A stretch of DNA of 8,439 nucleotides from Paludibacter sp. (GCA_028705705.1 JAQWCZ010000077.1:1-8439), one strand, 5' to 3'. Numbered from the stretch's first letter, positions 1 to 6,882 are shown. Program-made: numbers and translations. Notes: a model not told the origin generated them from the sequence alone.

Positions 1-218
1 ACTTCAGAAAGAAAAGGATCATTAGAAAAAGTAGCCAATGTACTGAAATTCTGTCCGGCGAAATCTGCACTTTCATCTTGGGTGGATTCATCAATGGCAC
101 TTAACTCGAAACTGTTTTCTTTTTGAAAATCTTTGCGGATATTATCCACATTCTCCTGTGCAAACCCTGTGTTCATAACAGCGCTTATCACAACAACCGA
201 GAGTAAACGATAATTCAT
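1..218 (-). CDS. Exported protein, N-terminal part; possible TonB-dependent receptor
   Basis: The reading frame opens with ATG at 218 on the minus strand and stays open to the window edge, so about 72 N-terminal residues are visible and the C-terminus is missing. The first 20 residues (MNYRLLSVVVISAVMNTGFA, then QE) form a typical signal peptide with a plausible cleavage after FA-Q, so the product should leave the cytoplasm. The following segment is acidic and polar and ends in a stretch (S-T-L-A-T-F-S-N-D-P-F-L) that resembles the start of the plug region in some Bacteroidales TonB-dependent receptors. That family call rests on resemblance alone and is uncertain. The gene starts 48 bp after the stop of the upstream nuclease gene on the same strand, which suggests an operon. 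The leader is AT-rich with no clear Shine-Dalgarno sequence, which is normal for Bacteroidota. Confidence 0.75.
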   Translation of the reverse strand, partial: MNYRLLSVVVISAVMNTGFAQENVDNIRKDFQKENSFELSAIDESTQDESADFAGQNFSTLATFSNDPFLSE

Positions 219-266
219 GTTATATATGTTCTAAATTTATTTTTTTTTCAGTCTACAGTCAACTAA

Positions 267-1427
267 TTAAAGCCCCCATTGCGCCGGATCATTTTGTTGT
301 TTTACTTTATCTGAAACAAGCGGGAAAAACTCAAAGCCTGTCAACGCTTCAATTTCTGCCACCGACTTGCAAACAGACCTGGGCGGTTCGATATTTCCAT
401 AGGATCTATGTTCAACCCAGAAGCCAATACTTTTTAATTCCCCATCACTGCAATTAACAACTGCCTTAGCTGTTGAACCCGACTTCGTACGAAGCAACAC
501 CTTGAAATAATGTGTTGGCAAGGGAACACTGTTACCTCCACCATCATAGGTCGAAGCGGTTGAACTTTCATCAAAATAAGCTCCTGTAACTATAAACAAA
601 GTATCAGCACAATTGTTGTCGCGTACTCTCATTTCTAACTTCGCCCACATATCCTGATTCAACCGGCTGTATTGTGGTGTCATATTTGACATATAAAATG
701 TCTGCACATTCATTTCCCGGTTAGCCAGCCGATCCGCTGATGGCAACTGATGACCTCTGTCATAACTACCAACATAAGATCTTGAAACACAATCTGCCTG
801 GAAATAATTATTTATGTAAGGATCAAATCCCCATTCATTCGTTCTGTCGGTTGACCCCAGATAAGAGCCATGTAATGGATAAGCAACCCACAGCGCCGCT
901 TTTTTTGATTTATCAAAACACAGCGAATAATTACGTACCGACCTATTATTCAGCGATGTATAATGTGTTACATACTGAAAGTTTTCATTATCCTTGAAAG
1001 TAGGTGTTTCTGTAAACGTTGAAAATGCAGGTGTTTGAGTCAGCGTAAATATTCTGGTATCTTTCCCATCAAAGGTCAATGATATTTTCGCCTGACGTTC
1101 AACCGCCTGTGAATTGTTACGACAATACACCTGTAGCAAATTATTTCCATCTGTAATGAAACCTGTCACGCTTGACAAAGTTATATTTGTACTACTAAAA
1201 GAACACCAATCAGCACCTGCTGTTATTTCAGCACTCCAAACTGAACCCTGTTTTCCACTGATTACAATTGCAACTGATCCTTTGGTTGCAGCAACAACTG
1301 AGGATTTCTCCCAATATGCACTATTAAGTACATAAACATCCTCATCACAAGCATTTACAAAAACTATTAAAATAAAAAACAGCATCAATCTAACTTTGCT
1401 GTTATGTGTTATATATCTCAATACCAT
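267..1427 (-). CDS. Lipoprotein DNA/RNA non-specific endonuclease with N-terminal BACON-like domain
   Basis: This is a 386-residue secreted nuclease of the Endonuclease_NS (NucA/Serratia nuclease, beta-beta-alpha-metal) family, expected to cut DNA and RNA without sequence preference. Residues 1-26 are a lipoprotein signal (basic Arg4/Lys11/Arg13, hydrophobic core, lipobox V-N-A-C) with Cys27 as lipidation site. Asp-Glu-Asp follows directly, resembling the acidic surface-export signal of Bacteroidota lipoproteins. Residues about 35-133 look like a BACON domain (W-S-A-E, A-D-W-C, R-Q-A-K-I, ending T-L-T-Q). The catalytic domain spans about 145-375: the DRGH motif is at 223-226 with His226 as general base, and Asn248, Asn257 and Glu265 have the same mutual spacing as Asn110, Asn119 and Glu127 of Serratia nuclease. 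All key residues are present. The start at 1427 is preferred over Met15 because it has an AGGA ribosome site six to seven bases upstream and supplies the basic n-region. Likely role (inference): degradation of extracellular nucleic acid at the cell surface. Confidence 0.93.
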   Translation of the reverse strand: MVLRYITHNSKVRLMLFFILIVFVNACDEDVYVLNSAYWEKSSVVAATKGSVAIVISGKQGSVWSAEITAGADWCSFSSTNITLSSVTGFITDGNNLLQVYCRNNSQAVERQAKISLTFDGKDTRIFTLTQTPAFSTFTETPTFKDNENFQYVTHYTSLNNRSVRNYSLCFDKSKKAALWVAYPLHGSYLGSTDRTNEWGFDPYINNYFQADCVSRSYVGSYDRGHQLPSADRLANREMNVQTFYMSNMTPQYSRLNQDMWAKLEMRVRDNNCADTLFIVTGAYFDESSTASTYDGGGNSVPLPTHYFKVLLRTKSGSTAKAVVNCSDGELKSIGFWVEHRSYGNIEPPRSVCKSVAEIEALTGFEFFPLVSDKVKQQNDPAQWGL

Positions 1428-1442
1428 TTAAATTCCTATCAA

Positions 1443-1464
1443 ATCGGACCGATGTTGGTCCGAT
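1443..1464 (-). promoter_or_regulatory. Perfect 8-bp hairpin just upstream of the nuclease ribosome-binding site
   Basis: ATCGGACC at 1443-1450 and GGTCCGAT at 1457-1464 are exact reverse complements around a 6-base loop. In the nuclease mRNA the stem ends two bases before GATAGGA (1434-1440, minus strand), the probable ribosome-binding site. It is not followed by a T-run on the minus strand and no plus-strand gene ends nearby, so a terminator is unlikely. It could be an mRNA leader hairpin or a DNA operator; the sequence does not decide which. Confidence 0.6.
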
Positions 1465-1684
1465 ACATTTTTGAAACATAAACAGAAAAATCAAATCACA
1501 CATTATTCAATTGATAATCAACATCTAAAGATCAACACTATTACATCGTAATACGGAATAAAAAAAGGACTGCAAGATACAATATTTTTCAATTTAAACA
1601 AGCGCTTTGTATAATTTGTTTATGAATATTAAATTTTGATTTTTTGCGTGGTTTCTTGTGATTGTATTTTATTAAAACACCTGC

Positions 1685-1714
1685 TTGCATTCATCAATAA
1701 AATAATTAACTTTG
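1685..1714 (+). promoter_or_regulatory. Bacteroidota-type promoter for the DUF4290-murA operon
   Basis: The -7 element TAACTTTG (1707-1714) matches the Bacteroidota consensus TAnnTTTG exactly, and TTG at 1685-1687 lies 19 bases upstream, the spacing expected for the -33 element. Transcription should start near 1720, leaving a leader of under 20 nt before the ATG at 1738. Confidence 0.72.
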
Positions 1715-1737
1715 CGGTAAACAAATAAACGATTCTA

Positions 1738-2322
1738 ATGGACTATCCGACACTACAGGGAAAACTGATTATGCCTGAATATGGGCGAAATATACAACAA
1801 ATGGTAAAACACGCCATGTCGATTGAAGATCGCGAGGAGCGTACACGCTGCGTGAAAGCCATCATCAACACCATGGGTAATTTATTCCCTTACTTGAGGG
1901 ATGTGAATGATTTCAAACACAAATTATGGGATCATGTGGCGATTATGTCTGATTTTCAACTGGATATAGATTATCCGTATGAAATATTAAAAGCAGAAAA
2001 TTTATATACCCGTCCTGAAAAGGTACCTTATAAAAGTCATAAAATGCATTATCAGCATTATGGTATAACCCTGGAAAAAATGATTGAAAGGGTAGCTGAT
2101 TATGAAGAAGGCGAAGAACGGACTGAATTGATTCGTTTAATTGCCAACCAAATGAAAAAATGTTTTCTGGCATGGAACAAGGAAGTAGTTGATAACCGGA
2201 AAATTTTCGAAGACTTACGTGAATTATCACACGGGAAACTGGATTTCACCGATGACACCTTTAAACTTGTAGAATCAAAAGACGTACTTTACAACAAGAA
2301 AAACAAACAAAGAAAGAAATAA
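1738..2322 (+). CDS. DUF4290 domain-containing protein
   Basis: A 194-residue soluble protein with no signal peptide or membrane segment. It belongs to the DUF4290 family, which I know only from Bacteroidota and which has no established function; the start M-D-Y, then L-x-M-P-E-Y-G-R-N-I is typical. Two halves align without a gap at an offset of 93 residues: residues 15-78 against 108-171. Shared positions include Tyr-Gly (15/108), Met (22/115), Glu-Glu-Arg-Thr (33-36/126-129), Ile (42/135), Asn-x-Met (44-46/137-139), Phe (50/143) and Leu-Asp (75-76/168-169). This indicates an internal duplication of a helical unit. The tail (about 181-194) is strongly basic (K-K-N-K-Q-R-K-K) and could touch nucleic acid, though that is speculative. 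The stop codon directly abuts the murA ATG, so the two are almost certainly cotranscribed and translationally coupled, hinting at a link to cell-envelope synthesis. Confidence 0.92.
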   Translation: MDYPTLQGKLIMPEYGRNIQQMVKHAMSIEDREERTRCVKAIINTMGNLFPYLRDVNDFKHKLWDHVAIMSDFQLDIDYPYEILKAENLYTRPEKVPYKSHKMHYQHYGITLEKMIERVADYEEGEERTELIRLIANQMKKCFLAWNKEVVDNRKIFEDLRELSHGKLDFTDDTFKLVESKDVLYNKKNKQRKK

Positions 2323-3633
2323 ATGGCATCATTTAAAATCAAAGGAAAACAAAAACTCTCCGGAGAAATCACTCCTCAGGGCGCTAAAAATGAGGCATTA
2401 CAGGTCATTTGTGCTGTTTTACTGACGGACAAAGAAGTCATCATCAATAACATCCCTGATATTTTAGATGTCAACAACCTAATCTGTTTACTTGAAAAGA
2501 TGGGGGTTGAAGTCAGAAAAATCAACCGGCACAGTTATGCTTTCAAAGCGCAAAAGGTAAAACTTGATTATTTACACACCCCTGAATTTTATTCAAAAAG
2601 TGCTTCTCTCCGTGGTTCTGTCATGATAGTAGGACCATTAATCGGTAGATACAAACAAGCTGTGATTCCAAAACCGGGAGGTGATAAAATCGGAAGACGC
2701 CGTTTAGATACTCATTTCCTTGGCATTCAGAAATTGGGGGCTGATTTCAATTATGATCCTGATAAGAAACTTTATGAGATTAAGGCTGATAAATTAACCG
2801 GTTGCTATATGTTGCTCGACGAAGCATCGGTTACCGGTACAGCCAATATCATCATGGCAGCCGTACTGGCGGGAGGTACAACCACCATCTACAATGCAGC
2901 ATGTGAGCCTTATGTACAGCAGTTGTGCCGGATGTTGAACCGTATGGGTGCAAAAATTTCAGGGGTCGGATCCAACTTTTTGACCATCGAAGGTGTTACA
3001 CAACTAAATGGTTGCGAGCACAATATCCTGCCTGACATGATTGAAGTAGGTAGTTTTATCGGCCTTGCTGCTATGACGGGTTCAGCTATTACCATTAAAA
3101 ATGTAGTGTATGATGAATTGGGAATGATCCCAGATAGCTTCAGGAAGCTTGGAATTGAAATTGAACGGAGGGGAGATGATGTCTATGTGCCTGCTCATTG
3201 TTGCTATACCATCGAATCATTTATTGATGGCTCTATCATGACACTGGCGGATGCTCCCTGGCCAGGATTAACGCCCGACTTATTAAGTGTTTTCCTGGTG
3301 GTAGCAGCCAAAGCCAGAGGTAGCGTCTTGATTCATCAGAAAATGTTTGAAAGCAGGCTTTTCTTCGTAGATAAACTGATTGATATGGGTGCCCAAATCA
3401 TACTATGCGACCCACACCGGGCTACGGTTATCGGACAAGGAGAAAACTTACATTTAAGAGCTTCGAGAATGACTTCTCCTGATATTCGTGCCGGAATCGC
3501 GCTCCTGATCGCCGCTTTATCTGCAGAAGGTACCAGTATCATCGACAACATCGACCAGATTGACCGGGGATATCAGGATATCGACATTCGGTTGAGGGCT
3601 TTGGGAGCTGATATAGAAAGAATTGAGAGTTAA
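2323..3633 (+). CDS. murA: UDP-N-acetylglucosamine 1-carboxyvinyltransferase (MurA), Asp-type active site
   Basis: A 436-residue cytoplasmic enzyme that transfers enolpyruvate from phosphoenolpyruvate to UDP-GlcNAc, the first committed step of peptidoglycan synthesis. It has full length and the family landmarks: Lys22-Asn23 in G-A-K-N, Arg97 in L-R-G-S, the active-site loop P-G-G-D-K-I-G-R-R-R at 118-127, the catalytic Asp319 in P-G-L-T-P-D (Asp305 of E. coli), and the C-terminal I-D-R-G-Y with Arg415 (Arg397 of E. coli). The loop residue matching E. coli Cys115 is Asp121 (codon 2683-2685). That substitution, also known in Mycobacterium tuberculosis and Chlamydia, removes the cysteine that fosfomycin alkylates, so intrinsic resistance of this enzyme is expected. 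The ATG follows the DUF4290 stop with no gap. Ferritin follows 37 bp downstream with no terminator in between. Confidence 0.97.
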   Translation: MASFKIKGKQKLSGEITPQGAKNEALQVICAVLLTDKEVIINNIPDILDVNNLICLLEKMGVEVRKINRHSYAFKAQKVKLDYLHTPEFYSKSASLRGSVMIVGPLIGRYKQAVIPKPGGDKIGRRRLDTHFLGIQKLGADFNYDPDKKLYEIKADKLTGCYMLLDEASVTGTANIIMAAVLAGGTTTIYNAACEPYVQQLCRMLNRMGAKISGVGSNFLTIEGVTQLNGCEHNILPDMIEVGSFIGLAAMTGSAITIKNVVYDELGMIPDSFRKLGIEIERRGDDVYVPAHCCYTIESFIDGSIMTLADAPWPGLTPDLLSVFLVVAAKARGSVLIHQKMFESRLFFVDKLIDMGAQIILCDPHRATVIGQGENLHLRASRMTSPDIRAGIALLIAALSAEGTSIIDNIDQIDRGYQDIDIRLRALGADIERIES

Positions 3634-3670
3634 CAAAATATAAATTTAAAACCATTAAAATATTAGATTT

Positions 3671-4183
3671 ATGCTGGACAAAAAGATTGTGGATTTGATT
3701 AACAGTCAGATCAATAAAGAGTTTTACTCTTCGTTTTTTTATATGGATATGGCAAACTATTACACCGATTTAAGTTTGAATGGTTTTGCCAATTGGTTTA
3801 ATATTCAAACCAAGGAAGAATATGACCATGCCATGTTGTTCGTGCAATACTTACAACTCAATGGCGAAAAGGTCGTACTGGAAACAATTGAAAAACCTGC
3901 GGTGGTATTCAAAAATCCCAAACATCCCCTTACTGCATCTTACGATCATGAATTGCTGGTAACTAAATCCATTAACGCCATTTACGCGGTGGCTTTCGAG
4001 CAAAAGGATTTTAAAACCATGCAATTCCTCGACTGGTTTGTAAAAGAACAGGCTGAAGAAGAACAAAATGTGGATGAACTTTGCAAACGTTACGATTTAT
4101 TTGCCGGAGATCCCCGTGGACTCTACATGCTGGATCAGGAATTAGCAGGAAGAACCTATGCACCGCCGACGCTGGTTGTGTGA
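3671..4183 (+). CDS. ftnA: Bacterial non-haem ferritin
   Basis: A 170-residue cytoplasmic iron-storage protein that oxidises Fe(II) at a di-iron ferroxidase centre and stores the ferric mineral inside a 24-subunit shell. Ferroxidase residues sit at the same positions as in E. coli FtnA: Glu17, Glu50, His53, Glu94, Gln127 and Glu130, with Glu49, Glu126 and Glu129 nearby for the third iron site and Tyr24 conserved. There is no haem-ligand methionine corresponding to bacterioferritin Met52, which supports ferritin rather than Bfr. The gene is 37 bp after murA on the same strand; the gap is A/T-rich, with TAAATTTA as a one-mismatch -7 box, so it may be read from the upstream promoter, its own weak one, or both. 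No Fur-box-like dyad is obvious in that gap. A strong terminator lies 35 bp downstream. Confidence 0.96.
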   Translation: MLDKKIVDLINSQINKEFYSSFFYMDMANYYTDLSLNGFANWFNIQTKEEYDHAMLFVQYLQLNGEKVVLETIEKPAVVFKNPKHPLTASYDHELLVTKSINAIYAVAFEQKDFKTMQFLDWFVKEQAEEEQNVDELCKRYDLFAGDPRGLYMLDQELAGRTYAPPTLVV

Positions 4184-4218
4184 AAAATATGTTCATAAAG
4201 TAATCGATGATTTACAAA

Positions 4219-4252
4219 ACAATAAAAGCCTCTCCGATGAGGCTTTTATTGT
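4219..4252. terminator. Bidirectional intrinsic terminator between ferritin and pepP
   Basis: A perfect 14-bp stem (4219-4232 with 4239-4252) closes a 6-base loop TCCGAT. The stem is GC-rich near the loop (GCCTC/GAGGC) and A/T at the base, giving TTTTATTGT on the plus strand and TTTTATTGTTTTG on the minus strand. It lies between two convergent genes and should stop transcripts from both; the T-richer side is the one facing pepP transcripts. Confidence 0.88.
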
Positions 4253-4314
4253 ATATAACTTATCTATTTACAATGTTAAAATTGTCAGGTAAACATCAGA
4301 TCAACTTCTGAATG

Positions 4315-6099
4315 TTATTTTTCTACAGCTTTCGTTTTATTTCTTAACCACTCCCTTTCCATCTCATTCAAATGCGGTGCTATTTTATCATACACTTCCT
4401 GATGATAGGCATTTAACCAACCTATTTCAGCGTTTGTCAACAGTTTTGTATCAATTAAAGTTATATCTATCGGGAAAAACGTCAGGGTCTCAAATTTGAG
4501 AAACTGACCAAATTCCGATTGCTGATCGGGTGTCACCATAATCAAGTTCTCGGTACGGATTCCGTATGCATCTTTACGATACAATCCCGGTTCATTCGAA
4601 ATAAACATGCCCGGTTGCAGGGTAACCGGATTTTCATCCATGCGAATGTTTTGGGGACCTTCGTGCACATTCAGAAAATGTCCCACACCGTGACCGGTAC
4701 CATGTCCATAGTTCAGTCTCCTGTCCCACATCGCCTTACGGGCAAGTATATCTAATTGCGAACCCCTGGTTCCAACCGGAAAAACAGCCGTAGCAATACC
4801 AATATGTCCTTTTAACACCAGGGTGAAATCTGTTTTCTGTTGAGGAGTTGGATTACCAAGTGTGATCGTACGGGTTATATCAGTAGTTCCTTCCAGAAAC
4901 TGACCTCCCGAATCAATTAATAGAATTCCTTCTTGAAGTACCCTTGCCTTGCTCTTTTCATCGGCTTTATAATGCACAATGGCGCCATGAGCGGCATATC
5001 CGGCGATGGTTCCAAAACTTTCGCCAAAGAAATTTTCCTGTTCCGCACGAAATTCATATAATTTTTCGGCAATAGAAACCTCGGTCAGTTCACCTGAACA
5101 TACAGATGCCTCCAACCATATAAAAAATCGTGTCAACGCTACCCCATCTTTTATCATCGCTTGTCGCATGCCTAAAATTTCGGTTTCGTTCTTGATGCTT
5201 TTCAGCATAGTAACCGGCGACATGCGATTAATTACCCCACATTCCGGAGCAATGGCTTCAAACAAAGACTGATTTATTTTACTACCATCCAGCAATACCT
5301 TTTTATTCTTCGGAATAGCACCCAGATCATTGTAAATTTGCTGATAATCTTTTATCAACAATTGTTGAGAAGCCAAATACAAACGAACTTCTTCCGTCAG
5401 TTTTTCATCCGATATATAAATAACGGCTTCAGATTCATCAATCAGGGCATAAGCAGTAGCAACGGGATTGTAGCTAACATCATTTCCTCTGATATTAAAC
5501 AACCAGGCAATATCATCCAGCGTATTCAACACAAACACATCTGCATGGGCTTCCTTAATTTTCTGTCTGAGTATGGCCATTTTCTCCATACAAGATTGTC
5601 CTGCATAAACCACATCATAAACAAAAATCTTTTGTTCGGGTAATGCCGGTCTCTCCTCCCAGATGGGTTTAATAAGATCTGCCTGAACCAACTCTATACC
5701 ACTGAGCAAAAATTGATTACGCATGGTCATAAAAGCATTCACCGAAAACAGCAGCGGATTCACACCAACCTGATCACCGGATTTCAATTCGGAAGCAATC
5801 CACGTCAGCATATCCGGAGTTTCGGGCAATCCCATTTTCATGGCAACATAGCCTGTATTTTTCAATTGTACATCAGCCTGAATATAATAACGTGAATCCA
5901 CCCAAACGCCAGCTTTATCCAGTGTGATTACCGCTGTTCCTGCAGAACCATCAAATCCGCTAATCCAGTCCCTTTCTTTCCAATAATCAGCAAAATACTC
6001 TCCGGCATGCGGGTCGGTTCCCGGCACAATGTAGGCGGCTACACCTTGCTTTTGCATGATTGCACGCAATTTATTCAATCTGTTGTTGATGATATTCAT
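4315..6099 (-). CDS. pepP: Xaa-Pro aminopeptidase, three-domain form (peptidase family M24B)
   Basis: A 594-residue metallopeptidase expected to remove the N-terminal residue from peptides whose second residue is proline. No signal peptide is seen, so it is cytoplasmic. Two creatinase-like N-terminal domains cover about 1-300, the pita-bread catalytic domain about 305-525, and the C-terminal extension about 530-594. This is the long architecture of eukaryotic XPNPEP1, not the roughly 440-residue E. coli PepP. The five metal ligands are present: Asp396 (L-I-D-S-G-G), Asp407 (T-T-D-I-T-R), His470 (G-T-G-H-G-V-G), Glu503 (N-E-P-G) and Glu517 (R-T-E-N); their spacing follows human XPNPEP1 closely. 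The gene is monocistronic by its surroundings: its own promoter lies in the gap to the divergent infC, and a bidirectional terminator follows it. The start at 6099 fits the family N-terminus and has AGGA about 11 bases upstream. Confidence 0.95.
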   Translation of the reverse strand: MNIINNRLNKLRAIMQKQGVAAYIVPGTDPHAGEYFADYWKERDWISGFDGSAGTAVITLDKAGVWVDSRYYIQADVQLKNTGYVAMKMGLPETPDMLTWIASELKSGDQVGVNPLLFSVNAFMTMRNQFLLSGIELVQADLIKPIWEERPALPEQKIFVYDVVYAGQSCMEKMAILRQKIKEAHADVFVLNTLDDIAWLFNIRGNDVSYNPVATAYALIDESEAVIYISDEKLTEEVRLYLASQQLLIKDYQQIYNDLGAIPKNKKVLLDGSKINQSLFEAIAPECGVINRMSPVTMLKSIKNETEILGMRQAMIKDGVALTRFFIWLEASVCSGELTEVSIAEKLYEFRAEQENFFGESFGTIAGYAAHGAIVHYKADEKSKARVLQEGILLIDSGGQFLEGTTDITRTITLGNPTPQQKTDFTLVLKGHIGIATAVFPVGTRGSQLDILARKAMWDRRLNYGHGTGHGVGHFLNVHEGPQNIRMDENPVTLQPGMFISNEPGLYRKDAYGIRTENLIMVTPDQQSEFGQFLKFETLTFFPIDITLIDTKLLTNAEIGWLNAYHQEVYDKIAPHLNEMEREWLRNKTKAVEK

Positions 6100-6116
6100 A
6101 AGCTATTATTTTCCTG

Positions 6117-6148
6117 CAAACTTACTAAAAAGGATTGACAGATTAAAA
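6117..6148 (-). promoter_or_regulatory. Probable promoter of the Xaa-Pro aminopeptidase gene
   Basis: On the minus strand TAAGTTTG (6124 to 6117) is an exact TAnnTTTG -7 box, and TTTT (6148 to 6145) lies 20 bases upstream as an imperfect -33 element. The transcript would start near 6110, giving a very short leader of about 10-12 nt before the ATG at 6099. Confidence 0.6.
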
Positions 6149-6223
6149 CTAATTTACATCTTGAAAGAGCATAAGCTGCTGATTTTTTTACTGTGAATCA
6201 GTAATATTTCAAAATAATTTTCG

Positions 6224-6231
6224 TATATTTG
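6224..6231 (+). promoter_or_regulatory. Probable -7 promoter box of the infC-rpmI-rplT operon
   Basis: TATATTTG matches the Bacteroidota -7 consensus exactly. No good -33 TTTG is present at the expected distance (about 6200-6204 reads AGTAA). Transcription would start near 6238, giving a leader of roughly 55 nt before the proposed infC start. The leader is A/T-rich with no strong hairpin. Confidence 0.58.
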
Positions 6232-6276
6232 CGCGCTCAAAAGTCTAAAATAAAAATAGTATTCATCATTTAAATT

Positions 6277-6283
6277 AAGGAGG
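6277..6283 (+). promoter_or_regulatory. Unusually strong Shine-Dalgarno sequence of infC
   Basis: AAGGAGG stands 9 nt before ATA at 6293 and 21 nt before the first conventional start (TTG at 6305). The other plus-strand genes here have A-rich leaders without such a site. The spacing is what selects the AUA codon as the infC start. Confidence 0.75.
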
Positions 6284-6292
6284 AAACAAACA

Positions 6293-6853
6293 ATAGCTAA
6301 ACAATTGATTATCAGACAAAGGAAGGCGCCAGTCAAAGAAATGCCCAATCGTATCAACGAATACATCAAGGGGGTAAGTCAGGTCAGACTGGTCGGTGAT
6401 AATGTAGAAACGGGTATTTACTCGTTTGATGAAGCCATGAAAATTGCAGACAACCTGGAGTTGGATTTGGTTGAAATTTCACCAAATGCAGCACCTCCGG
6501 TATGTAAGATTATCGATTATTCGAAGTTCCTTTACCAGCAAAAAAAACGCGAGAAGGAAAAGAAAGCCAACTCATCGAAAATTGTAATAAAAGAAATTCG
6601 TTTCGGACCTCAAACCGATGATCACGATTTTAATTTTAAACTTAAGCATGCGAGAGAATTTCTGAAAGAAGGAAACAAGGTAAAAGCTTATGTATTTTTC
6701 AAAGGACGTTCCATTTTATTCAAAGATCAGGGAGAAGTGTTGCTGGCGCGTTTTGCTCAGGAGTTGGATGATCTCGGAAAACCGGAACAAATTCCTCAAC
6801 TGGAAGGGAAACGCATGATCATCACGATCGCTCCCAAAAAAGGAAAAGTATAA
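6293..6853 (+). CDS. infC: Translation initiation factor IF-3, probable AUA start
   Basis: IF-3 binds the 30S subunit, prevents premature 50S joining and proofreads the start codon and initiator tRNA. From the proposed AUA start the protein has 186 residues and begins M-A-K-Q-L. The N-domain (about 20-85) contains [26 protein letters not shown]; a lysine-rich linker follows; the C-domain (about 100-180) contains [22 protein letters not shown] and E-G-K-R-M. The frame is open upstream to a stop at 6257. Other candidate starts are TTG at 6305 and ATG at 6341, but neither has a ribosome site at usable distance. Non-canonical infC starts (AUU in E. coli) are the established basis of IF-3 autoregulation, so AUA fits. 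The gene heads an operon with rpmI and rplT; thrS, often upstream, is absent. Confidence 0.93.
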   Translation: MAKQLIIRQRKAPVKEMPNRINEYIKGVSQVRLVGDNVETGIYSFDEAMKIADNLELDLVEISPNAAPPVCKIIDYSKFLYQQKKREKEKKANSSKIVIKEIRFGPQTDDHDFNFKLKHAREFLKEGNKVKAYVFFKGRSILFKDQGEVLLARFAQELDDLGKPEQIPQLEGKRMIITIAPKKGKV

Positions 6854-6882
6854 TTTCTTTAAACAATCAAAAATAACAACAA

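Larger units (their letters stand above)
1428..1737. other. Divergent intergenic region, 310 bp, AT-rich
   Basis: No gene is visible here. The region separates the leftward nuclease operon from the rightward DUF4290-murA-ferritin operon. It holds a perfect 8-bp inverted repeat at 1443-1464 close to the nuclease start, a smaller dyad at 1539-1553 (TATTAC, three bases, GTAATA), and a good Bacteroidota promoter at 1685-1714 for the rightward genes. I looked for a TAnnTTTG box on the minus strand for the nuclease and found no clear match, so that promoter is not placed. The middle part, about 1560-1680, is A/T-rich with no structure I can support. Confidence 0.7.

Noticed and set aside
740..1335. 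Plus-strand open frames inside the nuclease gene
   Set aside because: They overlap a gene with a complete catalytic motif set on the other strand, have no recognisable domains or ribosome sites, and read as shadows.
1443..1471. The 1443-1464 hairpin plus ATTTTT as a plus-strand terminator
   Set aside because: No plus-strand gene ends upstream of it; the neighbouring gene is transcribed on the minus strand from this side.
1539..1553. TATTAC-ATC-GTAATA dyad as an operator
   Set aside because: A 6-bp dyad in A/T-rich DNA is expected by chance and it has no clear relation to a promoter box.
4268..4305. Small stem (TCAGA/TCTGA) after pepP as a second terminator
   Set aside because: The stem is only 5 bp with no T-run; the 14-bp stem at 4219-4252 explains termination better.
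4519..5895. Several plus-strand open frames of 60-101 codons inside the Xaa-Pro aminopeptidase gene
   Set aside because: They are antisense to a fully conserved enzyme and their translations show no family features.
6154..6369. Minus-strand frame of 71 codons overlapping the infC start, with hydrophobic stretches
   Set aside because: It covers the infC promoter and leader, and its hydrophobicity is what A/T-rich DNA gives by chance; there is no ribosome site.
6305..6853. infC starting at TTG 6305
   Set aside because: The Shine-Dalgarno sequence is 21 nt away, too far, while ATA at 6293 has 9-nt spacing and an open frame into the gene.
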